Below are positions 45,061 through 57,085 of a stretch of 64,000 nucleotides of DNA, in pieces; the stretch's first letter is position 1; every line of letters begins with the position of its first letter. Under the pieces are notes generated by a model. It made no database searches, had not been told where the DNA came from, and saw only the letters and a list, made by a program, of their open reading frames with translations. Where the stretch lies: the NCBI GenBank assembly GCA_003427395.1, contig BFEA01000024.1, positions 3,215,603 through 3,279,602 of the forward strand. The letters run 5' to 3'. The stretch is from Chara braunii. Its lineage: Eukaryota; Streptophyta; Charophyceae; Charales; Characeae. The translations under genes and the position numbers were made by a program.

Positions 45061-45790
45061 TAAGTTAAATAGTCTGGTCGTTGTGGCTTTGTTTTGAGAG
45101 ACCTGATTGATTTGCTTTTCTAGGCTAAGCTTTTGTTTATAAGTTGAATGGCTTAGTCTACTTGCTTTTTTTTAGAGATTTTTGAACGGACCCTGGACAT
45201 TTGTTTCTAAGTTGAATGGACTGGGGATCCCTGCTTTTTTTTTAGTTCTGAAGGGAAAGGTTGAGTATTTGTTTTTAAGTTGAATGACAACTTTTTTTGT
45301 GTTTCTTTCCGGGGGAATTAAGGTTGGGACTGAGTATTTGTTTCTAAGTTGAATGACTTAGTCTGAGAGGTCGCGCACACAAACAAAGAAATCTGATAAT
45401 AGTTTTTCTTGTATTGTATATTCTACATTCTATACAAACAAGCTAGTTAGACAGGGTTTCTAAGTTGAATGGTCTGACTATAGCCTATCACTAAAAGAAG
45501 AGAGTATTCAATTAAGAATATAATTGGAGGTAAGATTCGACCAGGTTGAACATTTGTTTCTAAGTTGAATGGTTCAGTCCTACACCTTCTTTTGATTATA
45601 AAGTGAAGAAAGATATATATAACTTAGATTTTAAATGGTTCAGGGCGACTAAGCAAGGTTTCTAAGTTGAATGACTTAGTCGTATGCCTAATGAAGAGAG
45701 AAACTTTATTGTGTCTCATGTTCTGTTTATAATTAAAGGCAAAAAATGGAACATTGTTTCTAAGAGTAATGGTTTAGTCTTTCTAATGCC
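45061..45790 (+). repeat. Copy C stem-loop array (constant loop, variable stems)
   Basis: Eight units share TTTGTTTCTAAGTTGAATG. Arms: AGGCTAAGC/GCTTAGTCT (45122-45159), CCCTGGAC/GACTGGGG (45191-45226), GACTGAG/CTTAGTC (45328-45363), TAGTTAGAC/GTCTGACTA (45444-45480), TTGAAC/GTTCAG (45546-45577) and CGACTAAG/CTTAGTCG (45646-45682, perfect). The unit near 45256 has a bulge, and the last (about 45745) is weak. Confidence 0.87.
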
Positions 45791-47970
45791 TTATTTAAGT
45801 TGGGGTATTGGGGTTTTACACAACTGAGAGATAATGAACTAGTTGTGTGGAAACAACTTCGGATTTAGTGAGAATACCTACTCATTGTGGTATGGACTTG
45901 CATGTGGTTGGGTATGAGCTCTACTTGTTTTGAGCCTTAACTTTGATAGGTAGATGCTTTAGATGCTCACCATGTGCTGGAGCTGTAAAGTTAGTTCAAA
46001 TTTTTGCATTTTCAGGGTTAAGTTTATTTTACTTAGTTCAATTTCAATATTTTTTGGGATAAATTTATTTTTTATTTTTGGCTTTGTATAAATTTCGGAA
46101 AGACATTTTTCTCACGGGAAGCGTTGCCCAAATTTTTGCAAATCGAAGGAGTTGGTTAAGTTTTATCTTTCACAAAGTTCAAAATTTTCTGACTTCATAT
46201 ATGACTTAGTATAAATATGGGAAACCTGCCTCTATGAAGAAGATGCTGCCCAAATTTTTACTAATCCAGGGAGTCAGACAGAATTTGACTTCGTAAAAGT
46301 CAGAGTTATTTCTATCTTGTATTTAGCTTTGTATTAATTTTGAGGAAATATTTTTCCTACGGGAAGCGTTGCTGGAATTTCTACAAATCTAAATAGTTAG
46401 TTAAATTATGCCTTGACAAAACTCAAAGTTTTATATTAAGTTCATATTTGACTTAGTATAAATCTGGGAAGCCCACCTCTCTAGAGGAGATGCTGTCCAA
46501 ATTTTTACTCAGTCAGGAAGTTAGACAAAATTTGACTACTACGGTTATAAGATCACTTTCAAATCTTATATTCAGTCTTATATAAATTATGCAAAGGTAC
46601 TTTCCGTATGCGAAGCGCTGCCGAAATTTCCCGAAATCTAGAGGAGTTCGAATATTAGGACCATTGAGAGTTTGACTGTCTGCCCTCGTGTAGGGGAAAT
46701 ACTGAGATAAGTATCAGAGGTGAGATAAGAAGATATGAATATTTCATGATCACTCAAGCATGGCTTGGGCATTGGTATGTGCTGTGTTGCAGGTCACTCT
46801 TATTTCAAATTGATTCAATAATTGACTTGCTTCAAGATGATCCTACGAGGATAATTTTCCGTTTTCTTTTGATAACAGGTCGGTTTCCGGCCCAACTCCA
46901 ACTCATTCTCGCTACTCGACCTAAGGCCTTAGGCCCAGTGGGTTGAAATGTTTCTTTGGGGTTTTATCCGTACTTTTATTAAATGGTCATTTAAAAAGGT
47001 GTTGAGTGTTTTTTTTTGAAGGATGGACAAGGATTGGGGCTTGTGTGAATAAGGCAAGGGGTGTGACCGCAAAGGGTGGTTGAAGTTGACCCCATGTAGT
47101 GTGTGCTCTATCGATGTGGACATCTTTGATATGATTGCAGGTATGTCTGGTGAGTTGATGCCTGAATTTAACTTGCTTGTGACCATGTATATATTTTTGA
47201 GGGAAGTCATATTGTGATTGTGAGAAGTGATCGTCTCGTGTCTTGTGTGTCTGTGTGTCTGTTATATATATACGAGTGTTTGTGTGGTCTATTGTGACCA
47301 AGCCTAAGGACCAAGCAAATTTGTGTTGAGAGAAAAGGGAGACCCCCTTTCTTTTTGCGTTTTGCTTTTTGGAATTATTATAGTTGGACGTCGAAGTCCG
47401 TGGCGGCCATCAAAGTCAAACCCCTTGACCTCTTTCCAGGCCCTGGATGATGGAGCTCGTCTCCAGGCCATAAGCGTTGACCACCACAAAGGGTCGGAGC
47501 CCATCTACCACCCACTCTCTGCAGGGTGCATAAGAGGGTAGGACTCTCAACCGCCTTGGCGGTTGTCTAGCGCCGAGAGATTGATCCCTCAAGGCGCATG
47601 TTAGCCGACACTTGTGTCGAAGGTGACCCTTGAGACCACTGAGGGTCACATGATTATGGGTACTACATAGTACTCCATCACTGCAACTGCTTGCGTATAT
47701 CATGCATGGCTAGTCGATATAACTAAGGTCTGTGTCACCACAATATTTATACAGAGCCTCGCGGTCGATACTCGCCCAATTCTCTTTGTAAAAGTTATGG
47801 GTCCGATAGGGAAAAAAGGGCTAGGCGCAATTTGCGTACGAGAGTTTGATTTTATTTTCCATGAGATGTATCGAGTGGCAGATTTGACTGTCCTAGTCGA
47901 TCGGCTTAGGGTCGCGTTCAGGAGATCAGCGCCTCGGGCAACGATTCGCGCACTGGTCCGATTTGGGCGT
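45791..47970 (+). other. Copy C, central non-coding part
   Basis: Aligns to A (27700-28200, 35960-36896) and B (inverted). Alternating CGGGAAGCGTTGC and GATGCTGCCCAAA motifs occupy 46090-46650. GATCCTACGAGGAT and a GATAACAG hairpin lie at 46840-46880. CAACCGCC/GGCGGTTG is a perfect 8-bp hairpin near 47549-47566. Confidence 0.65.
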
Positions 47971-47971
47971 T

Positions 47972-48288
47972 AACCGCGCGTACCCCCTATGCTATAGCGA
48001 ACGAGAAACACCCTTGGCTGGGCCACCTCTGCGATTGCATACGAAAATCCTTCGCATGTGGTTCAGTAGCTCGACGGGGATACGCCCACCTAAGGGATGG
48101 TGACAACTCCCACGGGTGGAGGTAAGTTGTACCTCGCGTGACCCTACCCTGTCGTAGGGGTTCGCAAGAGGTATGTCGGGCGCACTCGGCCAGAGCGGCA
48201 ACGCTCTACGATGAAGTCTTGCAAATCCTGCGTGACGCGGTCGGGAGGGTCCCCTCTGTGGGACCGATGCGCTCGACAACGTGCCACG
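47972..48288 (+). other. Conserved terminal block of copy C
   Basis: Same order of constant words as the other blocks, ending CGCTCGACAAC (reverse complement of the start of block B). Stem CCCTAC/GTAGGG closes CCTGTC at 48142-48159; CTGGGCCAC pairs with GTGGTTCAG. Confidence 0.75.
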
Positions 48289-48383
48289 TGAGACAATCCC
48301 CTGCCAATACTTGGATGCCACGTCAGCACCTTCGCACCATGCCATGTAAGCAGCGCCCAACACCACGTCAGCAGTCCCGTTCT

Positions 48384-48475
<92 letters not shown>

Positions 48476-48768
48476 GATCACCAGCGTCATGTCAATGCCG
48501 CAACCAACGATGCTCTCGCCGGTATCGGATCGCCACGTCAGCAACAATGCGCCAATTCGGCGTTGTCACCGTCTTCTTTAGCAGGTCCACGTCATCATCT
48601 TAAGAGGGGGTCAGTGCACTCGCGCATCAATCAATGTCTAGAATGCGATGATAATCGCGCGCGTCAATAGACGCGATTCTCTCAGCTCGTGGCTCACCCC
48701 TACTTAACTCGGCGCAAATAAGCGCCCGACAACAGATTGCGACGAAGAGGTAAGCTTTGCTACCAAAT
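48289..48768. other. No gene; contains a (CT)n run
   Basis: GCCACGTCAGCA-like words recur at several points (48318, 48362, 48532). A pure CT run fills about 48388-48473. At 48754-48767 the minus strand reads TTTGGTAGCAAAGC, a possible decayed primer-binding site next to an LTR end. Confidence 0.5.
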
Positions 48769-49821
48769 TGTAATGAGCACAGTCTGGAGGAAACTCGTCA
48801 AGTGTCAAAGTACAAGATAACTCAATGCTGAATAATGTCTCCAATAATCATGAAATGTGATCTGTGATACAATGTCTCGTAACCAATTGACAAAGGAGAG
48901 GAGGGGGAGAGTAGACTTTGAGGGTGGAAGAGTAAATATCCATCAATGACCACTTAGATAGCAGCCCCTCATTTCCCTCTCCTTCTTCGGGCCTCCCCTC
49001 GCCTCCACGTCAACAAACAGTGTCCAAGAAACGAGTCTGACAGGGCCTGATCACATCAGAGTGCCACATGGCACAGTTCGCCCGTGAAGACGTTACAACA
49101 ACGCGCAAAGCAACAACAGGTAAGTATCCTCTCTCTCTCTCAATGGATCCACAGATCCCAATCTCCTTCCTTGTTGCGTCGAACTCAACAATGAAGACAG
49201 TGTGGCAATTGCCACGTCAACAATGTAGACAGGGTGGCATGCGCCACATCAGCAATGTCGAAGACAGCTGGCGCAAGAGCAGAAAGGCTCCAACCAGCGT
49301 CAAGCCAGCATCGTCGCACAGTACCAGCGTCCAGCCAGCATCAAGCCAGCGTCACACCGATGTGGAGTCAGCATGGCAAGACCAAATGTTGACTCCCGGA
49401 GGCAGAGTCAATACGTAGTGTTGTCGAGGTTGACCTGCCACTGGTCCCTCACCCACGGAGGCTTAGATTGACTCATAGTCGACGTCCTGGATCTCGTACA
49501 GTTGAAGACTTCCACTTGGTTTGAATGCTGCTTGGATACCTGCGTACAACCAAGTGTGTGTGTTTGACCCGTGGCCTGGGCTGTGCAATCAGACTTGTCT
49601 TCTTCAAGCTCAGCATGCATGCGAACAGATGACGATCACAACTGGCGCATCAGTGCCCACACAAAGCTAAGAGATAACGCAGCCAGGAACACAACCCAGA
49701 TTCAAACTTGTCTGGATGGCTATGGCGCTGATGCGCCAAACAACGATTTCCACTCGATCAACTGCATCCCCAAGCAACTTGTTCACACACACACCGTGGA
49801 TCTCCCTGGATGTCCCGCACA

Positions 49822-49889
<68 letters not shown>

Positions 49890-50530
49890 ACACTAACACA
49901 CTTCCTATCACTAACCTACAGACACCTATGGTTGTCGTCTTCTACTTCGAACCACTGACCAACGACTATGGCCGCATCCTCCTCTTCTTAGCCCTCTTCT
50001 TCTTCGGGCACCTGCAGACCCTCGTACACAAGACGCTCCGACAGGGCATCCGCACGGCTCATAGGCAGAATGAATGACTGACTTGACGCTGCCTCTTTAT
50101 TTATACTTCGGATCGTCACAGGTCTGCCCTTTGACCCCGGGCCCGGGGTGCACACAGTCCCACATGGTACTTGTTGACTAGACAACGTGCGATTGGGACT
50201 GGGTACCGCTGACTTAGCTAGGTAGGACTAGGGTTGCCCTTTGCTGACTGTGCTAGGACTGCCCTTCGCTGACTCAGGCGCATATTGACTCCTAGGACCT
50301 ATGAAGAGCCAGCCTACGACCTATCCTAATGCTAGGGCTCCTAAAAACAGACCTGCAGTTCAAGACCCGACGACCGCGCTACATACAGCAGCTGAACGTA
50401 CGACTTCCAACACACAGGTCATGGGTTCAAACACACGCGGGTCAACAGGTACTGTACATGGGTGAGGGGGAGGTCTAGGGATCAAGCCCTGGGTACTGCA
50501 TCTGCTACCGTAAAGGTGAAAACCGTTTCA
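48769..50530 (-). mobile_element. Candidate 3' LTR of E4
   Basis: The start is supported: on the minus strand TGAAACGG (50530) follows TTAGGGCGGCGAGAG, the same junction as in E2. The end is a guess: TTACA at 48769 is followed by a primer-binding-like motif, which would give a 1.76-kb LTR shared with a further, truncated element. Inside are a (CA)n run (49819-49890) and the perfect 16-bp palindrome ACCCCGGGCCCGGGGT near 50136-50151. Confidence 0.4.
49819..49890. repeat. (CA)n microsatellite
   Basis: An uninterrupted AC run of about 70 bp. Open frames across it are artefacts. Confidence 0.95.
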
Positions 50531-50568
50531 CTCTCGCCGCCCTAAATTCGAGGTCCTCCGAGAATATC

Positions 50569-51917
50569 TCAACGCAAGGCAGGACCTTTACCTTTTCTTT
50601 CTCTATCATAGGTGTGGACTATGTCGGGAGCGGTCTCTAAAAGCTCGGTTCTTGTGAACCAATGTTCATCCTCCGGTTCCTGATAAGCGAACCTGGCTTT
50701 GTATTGCTTCTGTGGACGACCCCCACCTCCAGTCTGAAACACATCCTCTTCCACAATGCGATCTATATCGTATGTGCCATCCATTTCCGGTTGAATCATC
50801 GATCGACGCGGCGGGCTGGCTGGTGACACAAGGTAACAACTTCGACGCATGGAAGACTGGGTATGTGTGGAGGTGTGGCGGTATTTCTATTGTGTAGGAA
50901 GGTCCGTCCTCTCCGCCTTTTACTTCTAGGACAGGCCACAGTCCCCTATATGTGGGTAACAACTTCTGTGAGATGTTCTCTTCTGGGGCGAACTCCTTAG
51001 ACTTGACCCAGACTAAATCACCTACCTGGAAAGCAATGGCCGATGATGCTTATTAGCTTGCTCTATCATCTTCTGTTGAGCTTTCCTTCGATTGACGGTC
51101 ACTCTTGCGATTTCTCTCTCATGCTGCAGTGCAAATTCTCTAGTTCCAAATGACAGTCTCTGTATCTGGTCGCGATTCAGTCCTTCAAACGGCCTGCGGG
51201 GTCTAAAGGACTTGTGCTGCTCAGATGAACATTGTTATTGTAGGCGCTAACTACTTTAGGGAGCATTTCATCCCAGTTAACTTGATCAGGTCTAATATAG
51301 ATCCTGAGTATTTGCTGCAGGATCTTATTCATCTGTTCAGTTTGACCATTAGTCTCTGAATGACAGTCATACGACATCAACAACTTTGAGCCATAAACTC
51401 GCATAAGGTCCTACCAATGGTGACTAGTAAACCGCGTATCTCTATCACTAACTATGGATAGCGGGATACCATGCTCACTTACCCAGGCATCAAAAAATTT
51501 CTCTATGACTAACTCTGTGCGTGCCTCAGAGGGCAAAGGAACGAAAATTGCATGCTTGCTTAAACGATGAACTATAACCATGACTTGGCTCTTTCCGTGC
51601 CCACTCTTGACCCCTGCATCCATAGAATCAATGGACACAGAGTCTTCGGGTCCTAAAGGTATAGACAAGGGTCTGAGAAGATCCAATGGGGCTCTCGTCG
51701 TAGTTTTATTACGTTGGCATACTTTACAATTGCGGATATACTCTATGTAGTCAGGTTTCATGCCAGGCCACGTATAGGCACGTGTTAGGCTGGCTAATGT
51801 CTTTTGCCAACCGAAGTGTCCTTCTGTATCGTGACATTCCCCCAAGATCAGACTTCGAATCTCTTCACTGTTGGGAATGCACAACCGATCTACGACGTCT
51901 GTCTTATCAAGCAACAA
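50569..51917 (-). pseudogene. E4 integrase with chromodomain-like tail
   Basis: Minus strand: HHCC finger intact (ECHDTEGHFGWQK, CKVCQRNK), DDE core with VSIDSMDAG, IVSDRDTRFTS and SETNGQTEQ, a stop after TSHHW, then the C-terminal part with PPHLHTYPVFHASKLLP and the chromodomain-like tail DIDRIVEEDV and HWFTRTELLETAP (to 50569). At least three frame breaks. It is closest to E2. Confidence 0.88.
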
Positions 51918-52009
51918 TCCGTTCGTGGTGCGGTAATCAGGTTCACTGATTGGGTCCTCCTTTACTCTCTTCAGGAGGTCACTATGGATAGGGTCTTGCG
52001 TATACGCAT

Positions 52010-53300
52010 CTATGACTTTTTGTTGTAAATTTGTCCCATATCCAGATAGTGAACTATAGCTCCAGAGTAGTTGGCTCTTCTACGTAGAGCGTATGCAACC
52101 ATGTTATACTTTCCTTTCATGGGCTTCAGGTCAAAGTCAACCTGGTCTATCTTTGCGGCCCACCTAGTAAGCTTAGGTGTCATCTTGGCCTGAGTCTTCA
52201 GCCACCTAAGTGTCTCGTCGTCTGAATAGACTTTGAAGTGCCCCCCAAGCAAGTAGTGTCTCCAATGGTCTAATGCTTGCCGGAGAGCGTAGAGTTCTCT
52301 CTCGTAAGTCGATATCGCTACCTTCTCTGAAGGCAATCTAGTAGACATGAGCTCTATGGGTCAATACCCATTGCCATCATCTTGTTGTAAGACAACACCA
52401 ATACCGTACTGACTCGCATCAGTAGTAACGACAAAAGGTAAGGATGGATCAACTACCTTGAGGACTGGATAATTTATCAAGGCTCGTTTCAACCTCTTCA
52501 GGGTTGAAGTGCAATCTTGGTCCCACTTCCAGATTGCTTCTTTCTTTAGCAACCTAAGAAGAGGAGCAGCGATAGCAGAGAAGTTTCTAACAAACTTCCT
52601 GTGATAGTTAGCCAATCCTAGCAACAATCTTAATTCTGTGAGTGTACACGGAGTTGACCAGTCTCTGATCGCCGCGATCTTACTGTCCTCAGGTTTGATA
52701 CCATCACCATCTAAGAAGCTGCCCAAGTACAAGATTTTGGTCTTGGCCCACTTGCACTTCTTCGCGTTGATCTTGAAGTTGGCCTCGCACAACTTCTCCA
52801 AGATCTGCCTCAAATCAGCCTTGTCCTCCGGGGAGGGTCTTACTAAAAATCAAAATATTGTCTAAGTAAATGACCACGAACCTATCTAACCACGGGCTAA
52901 ACAAATCATTCATGCAGCGATGGAAAGTGTCTAGTGCGTTGGTTAGTCCAAAGGGCATAACTATAAACTCATAATGCCCGTATCCGGTCCTGAATGTCAT
53001 TTTGTATTGATCATCAAGGTGGACCTCAATCTGGTGGTACCCCGATTTCAAATCTATCTTCGTAAAATGCTTGCAGCCTTATACCCGATCTAATAAACCA
53101 TCTATTCGGGGCAGTGGTTCTGCATTCTTGATTGTAACGACGTTGAGACCCCTATAGTCTATGCACATTCTCCACTCTCCCTCTTTTTTGGGGACAAAGA
53201 GAACAGGTGCTCCAAATGGAGACGAGATGGGCCTAATCCAACCCTTCTCAAGGAGCTCGTCTAAGTGTTTGCGCAGCTCCTCTAACTCCCTAGGAGACAT
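52010..53300 (-). pseudogene. pol: E4 reverse transcriptase and RNase H, broken
   Basis: RT motifs [36 protein letters not shown] and FGLTNALDTFH appear in order, but the catalytic box is YLDN (52857-52868) instead of YLDD. After a frameshift at about 52815 come the thumb (ILYLGSFLDGDG) and RNase H (TTDASQYGIGVVL, YERELYALRQ, SDDETLRW). A stop lies near 53080. The last RT aspartate is lost, so it is inactive. Confidence 0.88.
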
Positions 53301-53329
53301 TCTATGAACTGCTCCTTCGGGAGTCTTAC

Positions 53330-53990
53330 TGCCAGGCTCTATCTCAATACGGTGTTGGATGGGATGCGGTACTACTCCTGAAGGAGCCTCTGACAGATTT
53401 GCGTACTCTTCCAGCAGCTTGGCAATAATGGGGTTAGTTGGTTCCTCTTTCTTAGGCTCAGTAACTGGCTACAAAAGCTTGCTCTTCTAATTGCTCCTTA
53501 ACTAATCGCGCAAATGCAGGAGCACTGAGACAACAATGTGCTACGGAGTTGTCTACTCCTGACACATGGAACAGGTGAGCCGTCTTGACGCCACCTGAAG
53601 GACTAGGAAGCCTACACTCATGCTCGCGCAAATGCAGTGTGGCTCCTGCTGCCTCTCCCCAATCTATTCCTCGGACCATATCAAACAAGAGATTATCCTC
53701 GACGAGGAGAGTCAGGGAATGGAGAACTCTCTCTACCTTCCCATCTGCTTCTAGGCGAAAATACGCCTGGACTCCCTCGACATAATCCTCGATTCGCATT
53801 GTGCGATCGTCTGCAAGGATGCTGACTATGGGCTCATCTAACTTTTGGACTTTTAAGTTGAGTTTTAGCTTCTTCAGCGCTTTGCGACTAATATAGCTAC
53901 AGGTGGCCCCACTATCTATAAGGGCCCCTACCCTGCCTCTAAAAACCTCTACGTCTGCTTATAATAGCTTCCCTGTTCCTTTCTTCTTCA
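53330..53990 (-). pseudogene. E4 aspartic protease region
   Basis: The triad is intact here: GALIDSGATCSYIS (53908-53916), unlike E1, E2 and E3. Downstream EDYVEGVQAYFRLEADGKVE and SLTLLVEDNLLFDM match E2. A TAA upstream of the domain and a frame break downstream still make it a pseudogene. Confidence 0.82.
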
Positions 53991-54254
53991 TCTTGGCCCA
54001 GGCTGGCATTCTTTCCTTTAGCTCCTCTGTCAGTCCTGTGAGGGAAGCGCCTAAAGAGACTCTAACACAAGTAGTCTCTGGACAACTGACTAGGCGCTGG
54101 CCAGCAACCTCTGCCATAGGCTCACGTGGAGTGGGAGTTTCTATTTGTCGCGCGCACTCATCTCCATATGGCCTAGAGGTAAGGGTAGTTGCTACCCCTA
54201 CTGGCGGTTGCCTTTTGCTGACTCTACAACTCGTCGGACACTCCTATATTTTGG

Positions 54255-55647
54255 ACAAAATTTTATAATATGCCCAGGGTCGGCGCAAAAGATACACCGA
54301 CCCGCATCTATCCTCTTTTGCTAATCTGTTTGCTCAAGACCCAACGATTCCCAGGGCCGGCCCTCTGGCCGACCAGGGTGCCATCCACCGCCTCTGGGAG
54401 GCGACCGATTGGAACGAGGGCGGTTTGACGGGGGACCTTGACCTGTGTCTCCCGCTTGGCGGTTTCCTCTGCCGCCAACCCCCTGGCCGCCCTGCCCTCG
54501 ACCACCAGAGGCCTGGCCGCCTTGGCCTTGGCCCCTTCCTCTTCCTTCTGGCTTCCCTCCAGCCGCTACAGCAGCGTAGGAACTCCCCTGCCCTTCACTA
54601 CTGTCTACATCATCAAGGCCCCACTCAATCTCGCTATAAGGGACCTCTTCCAGACCACCTTCTTCCATGGTAAGGATAAGGCTATCCCTTGCCTTGACTT
54701 GCCCTGAGATGGTCTGTCCTTTCCACTTCTTACCCTTTGCAAGGGCCTCGAAAGCAACAACCTCTTGACTAAGCGTGTCGTACGTCATGTTAGGTTGTTG
54801 TTTCTTATCGAAGAAGTGCCCGTGCAAAGTCTCGGGTATGGCGCAATAAAACAACTGGACAAGTTGGGGCTCAATGACCCCATGTCTAGGGACAACAACA
54901 AGTTCATCCATGGTGGCCTTGAGTGCTCTTGCACTCTTCCACTATCGCGTGTGAATGGTCGACAACTTATCAGATGCCCTAAGACGTTTAGTGACATCTG
55001 CGAACCGCTAACGGAGGGTAGACTGGAAATCACTCAAGTTAGTGAGGCCCGGCCCCCCGAGTATGTGACCATGTCATTGTCACACTAGGCAGCGCGGGCA
55101 AGCGACCAAGCAAAACTGGCCGCTTCTTCTTTTTGTGCCTGAAAAGTCACAAGAACATGGTTCTCTGGCGCGATATTCTATAAGTGTAGGTAAGACTTAA
55201 TATTGGCTTCCCAATTATCAAAGTCCTCTCCCTTCTTCCCATTGTAGGGTTCAGGGAATCTAGCCTTAATGCGTTTATGTTGTGGTCGTGCCTCTTATTC
55301 TTTGGGGGCCGCTATCTTGGCGCCTTCTATAGCACTTGCGCATAATTTTTCTATGCCTTCTACCGCAGTGCGCAATTCGCCGACAACACACGTCATCATT
55401 TCGTGTGCAAAATCCTTGAAGCCTAGGCGCATAGACTGTAGGGCAATATCGTGGCCCCTAAGATAGCACAATTGTTCCTGATGGGCTCTCAGCATGACTT
55501 CCACATTCTGGGATAAGAGTTCTACTTTCTTACCAGATCAACTTGTGCTCCCATCTGTCCCTGCTGCTCTTCGACTGCTCTCACTTCACCTTCCATCCTC
55601 TCAGCCGCCTCCAGTCTTCTTCTTCTTCTTCTTCTTCTTCTTCTTCT

Positions 55648-55690
<43 letters not shown>

Positions 55691-55754
55691 TGTCGTCGTC
55701 TTCGTCTTCGTCTTTGTCTTCGTCTTCTTCTTCTTCTTCTTCTTCTTCTGCTGT

Positions 55755-55793
<39 letters not shown>

Positions 55794-56101
55794 AACTGCT
55801 TTCTTCTCCCTCTGCAACCGTTTTAACTCCTCCATCTCTTTCTCTTTCTTGGCCTTCTCTGCCAATAGAGCCACCTTCTTTGCTTTCTTCTCCAGTTCCT
55901 TCTTCTCCTTCCTTGACCTTTGCTCTGCCAAAATCTTTGTAGCTTCCTCCTCCTGCTCCTTCGTGTAAGGAATGATCCCCGTACCACTCCTCGTCGTTAC
56001 TCTACACGAGTCTGCCAAAATCCTAACGGAAAAAGAAGTCGCCAGAGGGTCCCCCACAAGGAGGACCCCACGAGCAAGGAATACATAGGATAGTCATCCA
56101 T
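54255..56101 (-). pseudogene. gag: E4 gag: coiled coil, capsid, RGG tail, zinc knuckle
   Basis: Starts at ATG 56101 (MDDYPMYSLL, as in E2). A frame break leads into a Glu/Lys coiled coil whose acidic and Ala tracts are coded by a compound trinucleotide repeat (55613-55792). The capsid begins at FPEPYNGKKGEDFDNWE and runs to a Gly/Arg-rich tail. A TAG (54321-54323) stops the frame eight codons before the zinc knuckle CIFCADPGHIIKFC (54255-54296), exactly where E2 has TGA. Confidence 0.85.
55613..55792. repeat. Compound trinucleotide repeat in E4 gag
   Basis: Plus strand runs of CTT, then GTC, then mixed CTT/GTC, then TGC. On the minus strand in the gag frame they encode Ala, Glu and Asp tracts, so each expansion kept the frame and, for Glu and Asp, the charge. 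Confidence 0.9.
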
Positions 56102-56745
56102 GGTGTTGGGTGCCCAACCAAGTGACAGTTTCACTCCTCACCACTTAGACTTATCCACAGACTGACTGACTGACTGACTCTCTAAAGGACCACAAAATCT
56201 TCCGCTTTGTTCCAGCCAGGTTACCACACCCGATGGAAGCTTTCGCCACCACTGTCACCGAAACTTTCCAGATCCCAGTGCACCTTGCACCAGTGATCAG
56301 TCCCACCTGGCTTTCACTCTGGATTAGACACTGTCAACTATGGTCACTAGCTTGACCTACTCTAAGGCTGTCACTACAGAACTCTATTGCTGATCAGGAG
56401 GCATTTAAGAAGATCCCCCATAACTCCTCAGGAATTCTTTAACGTTTCAGTCAGGACGGCGTGATTAGGAGAGTCCTCTCAACACTTAGATAGCTGGATG
56501 TGCAGCCCAAAGCTCGAATTTCAGGCCTACCATGCCACACTGAGCAGCCCGCTGGTCTATACCGGTCCTTGGGGGTCTTGTCCACGGAATGTGTCAGTCG
56601 TCAGACATGGCCTTCAGGCCTACTCAGCCCGTGCAGGTTTGGTCTTGACAACTCTACTGACCACATGCAAAGAGTCCTATCACCTAGACAAAAGTGACTC
56701 AATGCAGAAAGAAGAGACAAACTGACTCAGCAAGTTCCAAGGGTA
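56102..56745 (-). mobile_element. E4 leader, 5' LTR missing
   Basis: The part next to gag aligns to the E2 leader (GTCTAAGTGGTGAGG), while 56395-56450 aligns to the E1 leader at 3517-3565. A TGAC tandem lies near 56160-56180. The element is cut off at 56745 by family copy D, so its 5' LTR and primer-binding site are not in the window. Confidence 0.65.
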
Positions 56746-57085
56746 AATGCGCTGTCGCGCGCGGTGGTCCCTCTCCCTGATGGGGAGCGCTGAACCTCAC
56801 GGTCGTGTCACGCACGATTTATTCTTGAAGAATAACAAGTCACCACTCCGACCGTGCGAGTGTGCTATACCTCTCACGACACCCCACGACAGGTTGGGGC
56901 ATCGCGAGGTACAACTTACCTCTACCCGAGGGGTTGTTACCACCCTCAGGTAGGCGTATCCCTGCTGAGCTACCGACCAACATGCGAAGGCTTTTACATG
57001 CCTTTGTAGAGGTAGGTCGGCCGAGGGCGTTTGCTCGATCGATGTAGCATAAAATGGGGTACACGCGGTAAGACGCCTAGAACTG
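56746..57085 (-). other. Conserved terminal block of copy D
   Basis: Minus strand: constant words CGCGTGTACCCC, GGGATACGCC, GAGGTAAGT and GCGTGACACG in the usual order. Stems differ from the other copies but still pair: CCCCA/TGGGG around CCTGTC (56882-56899), CCGACC/GGTCGG, AAGGC/GCCTT and TTATTCTT/AAGAATAA. Confidence 0.75.

Noticed and set aside
44379-48288. Copy C as a classical LTR element with LTRs at 44379-45060 and 47598-48288
   Set aside because: The two ends are only about 60% alike, while the Ty3 LTR pairs here are far more similar; two separate copies fit better, though the LTR reading is not excluded.
48138-48581. Open frame through the (CT)n run
   Set aside because: It spans the non-coding conserved block and a microsatellite; the block is not open in the other copies.
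49571-50077. Open frame through the (CA)n run
   Set aside because: Any frame through this dinucleotide repeat is open; flanking residues show no domain.
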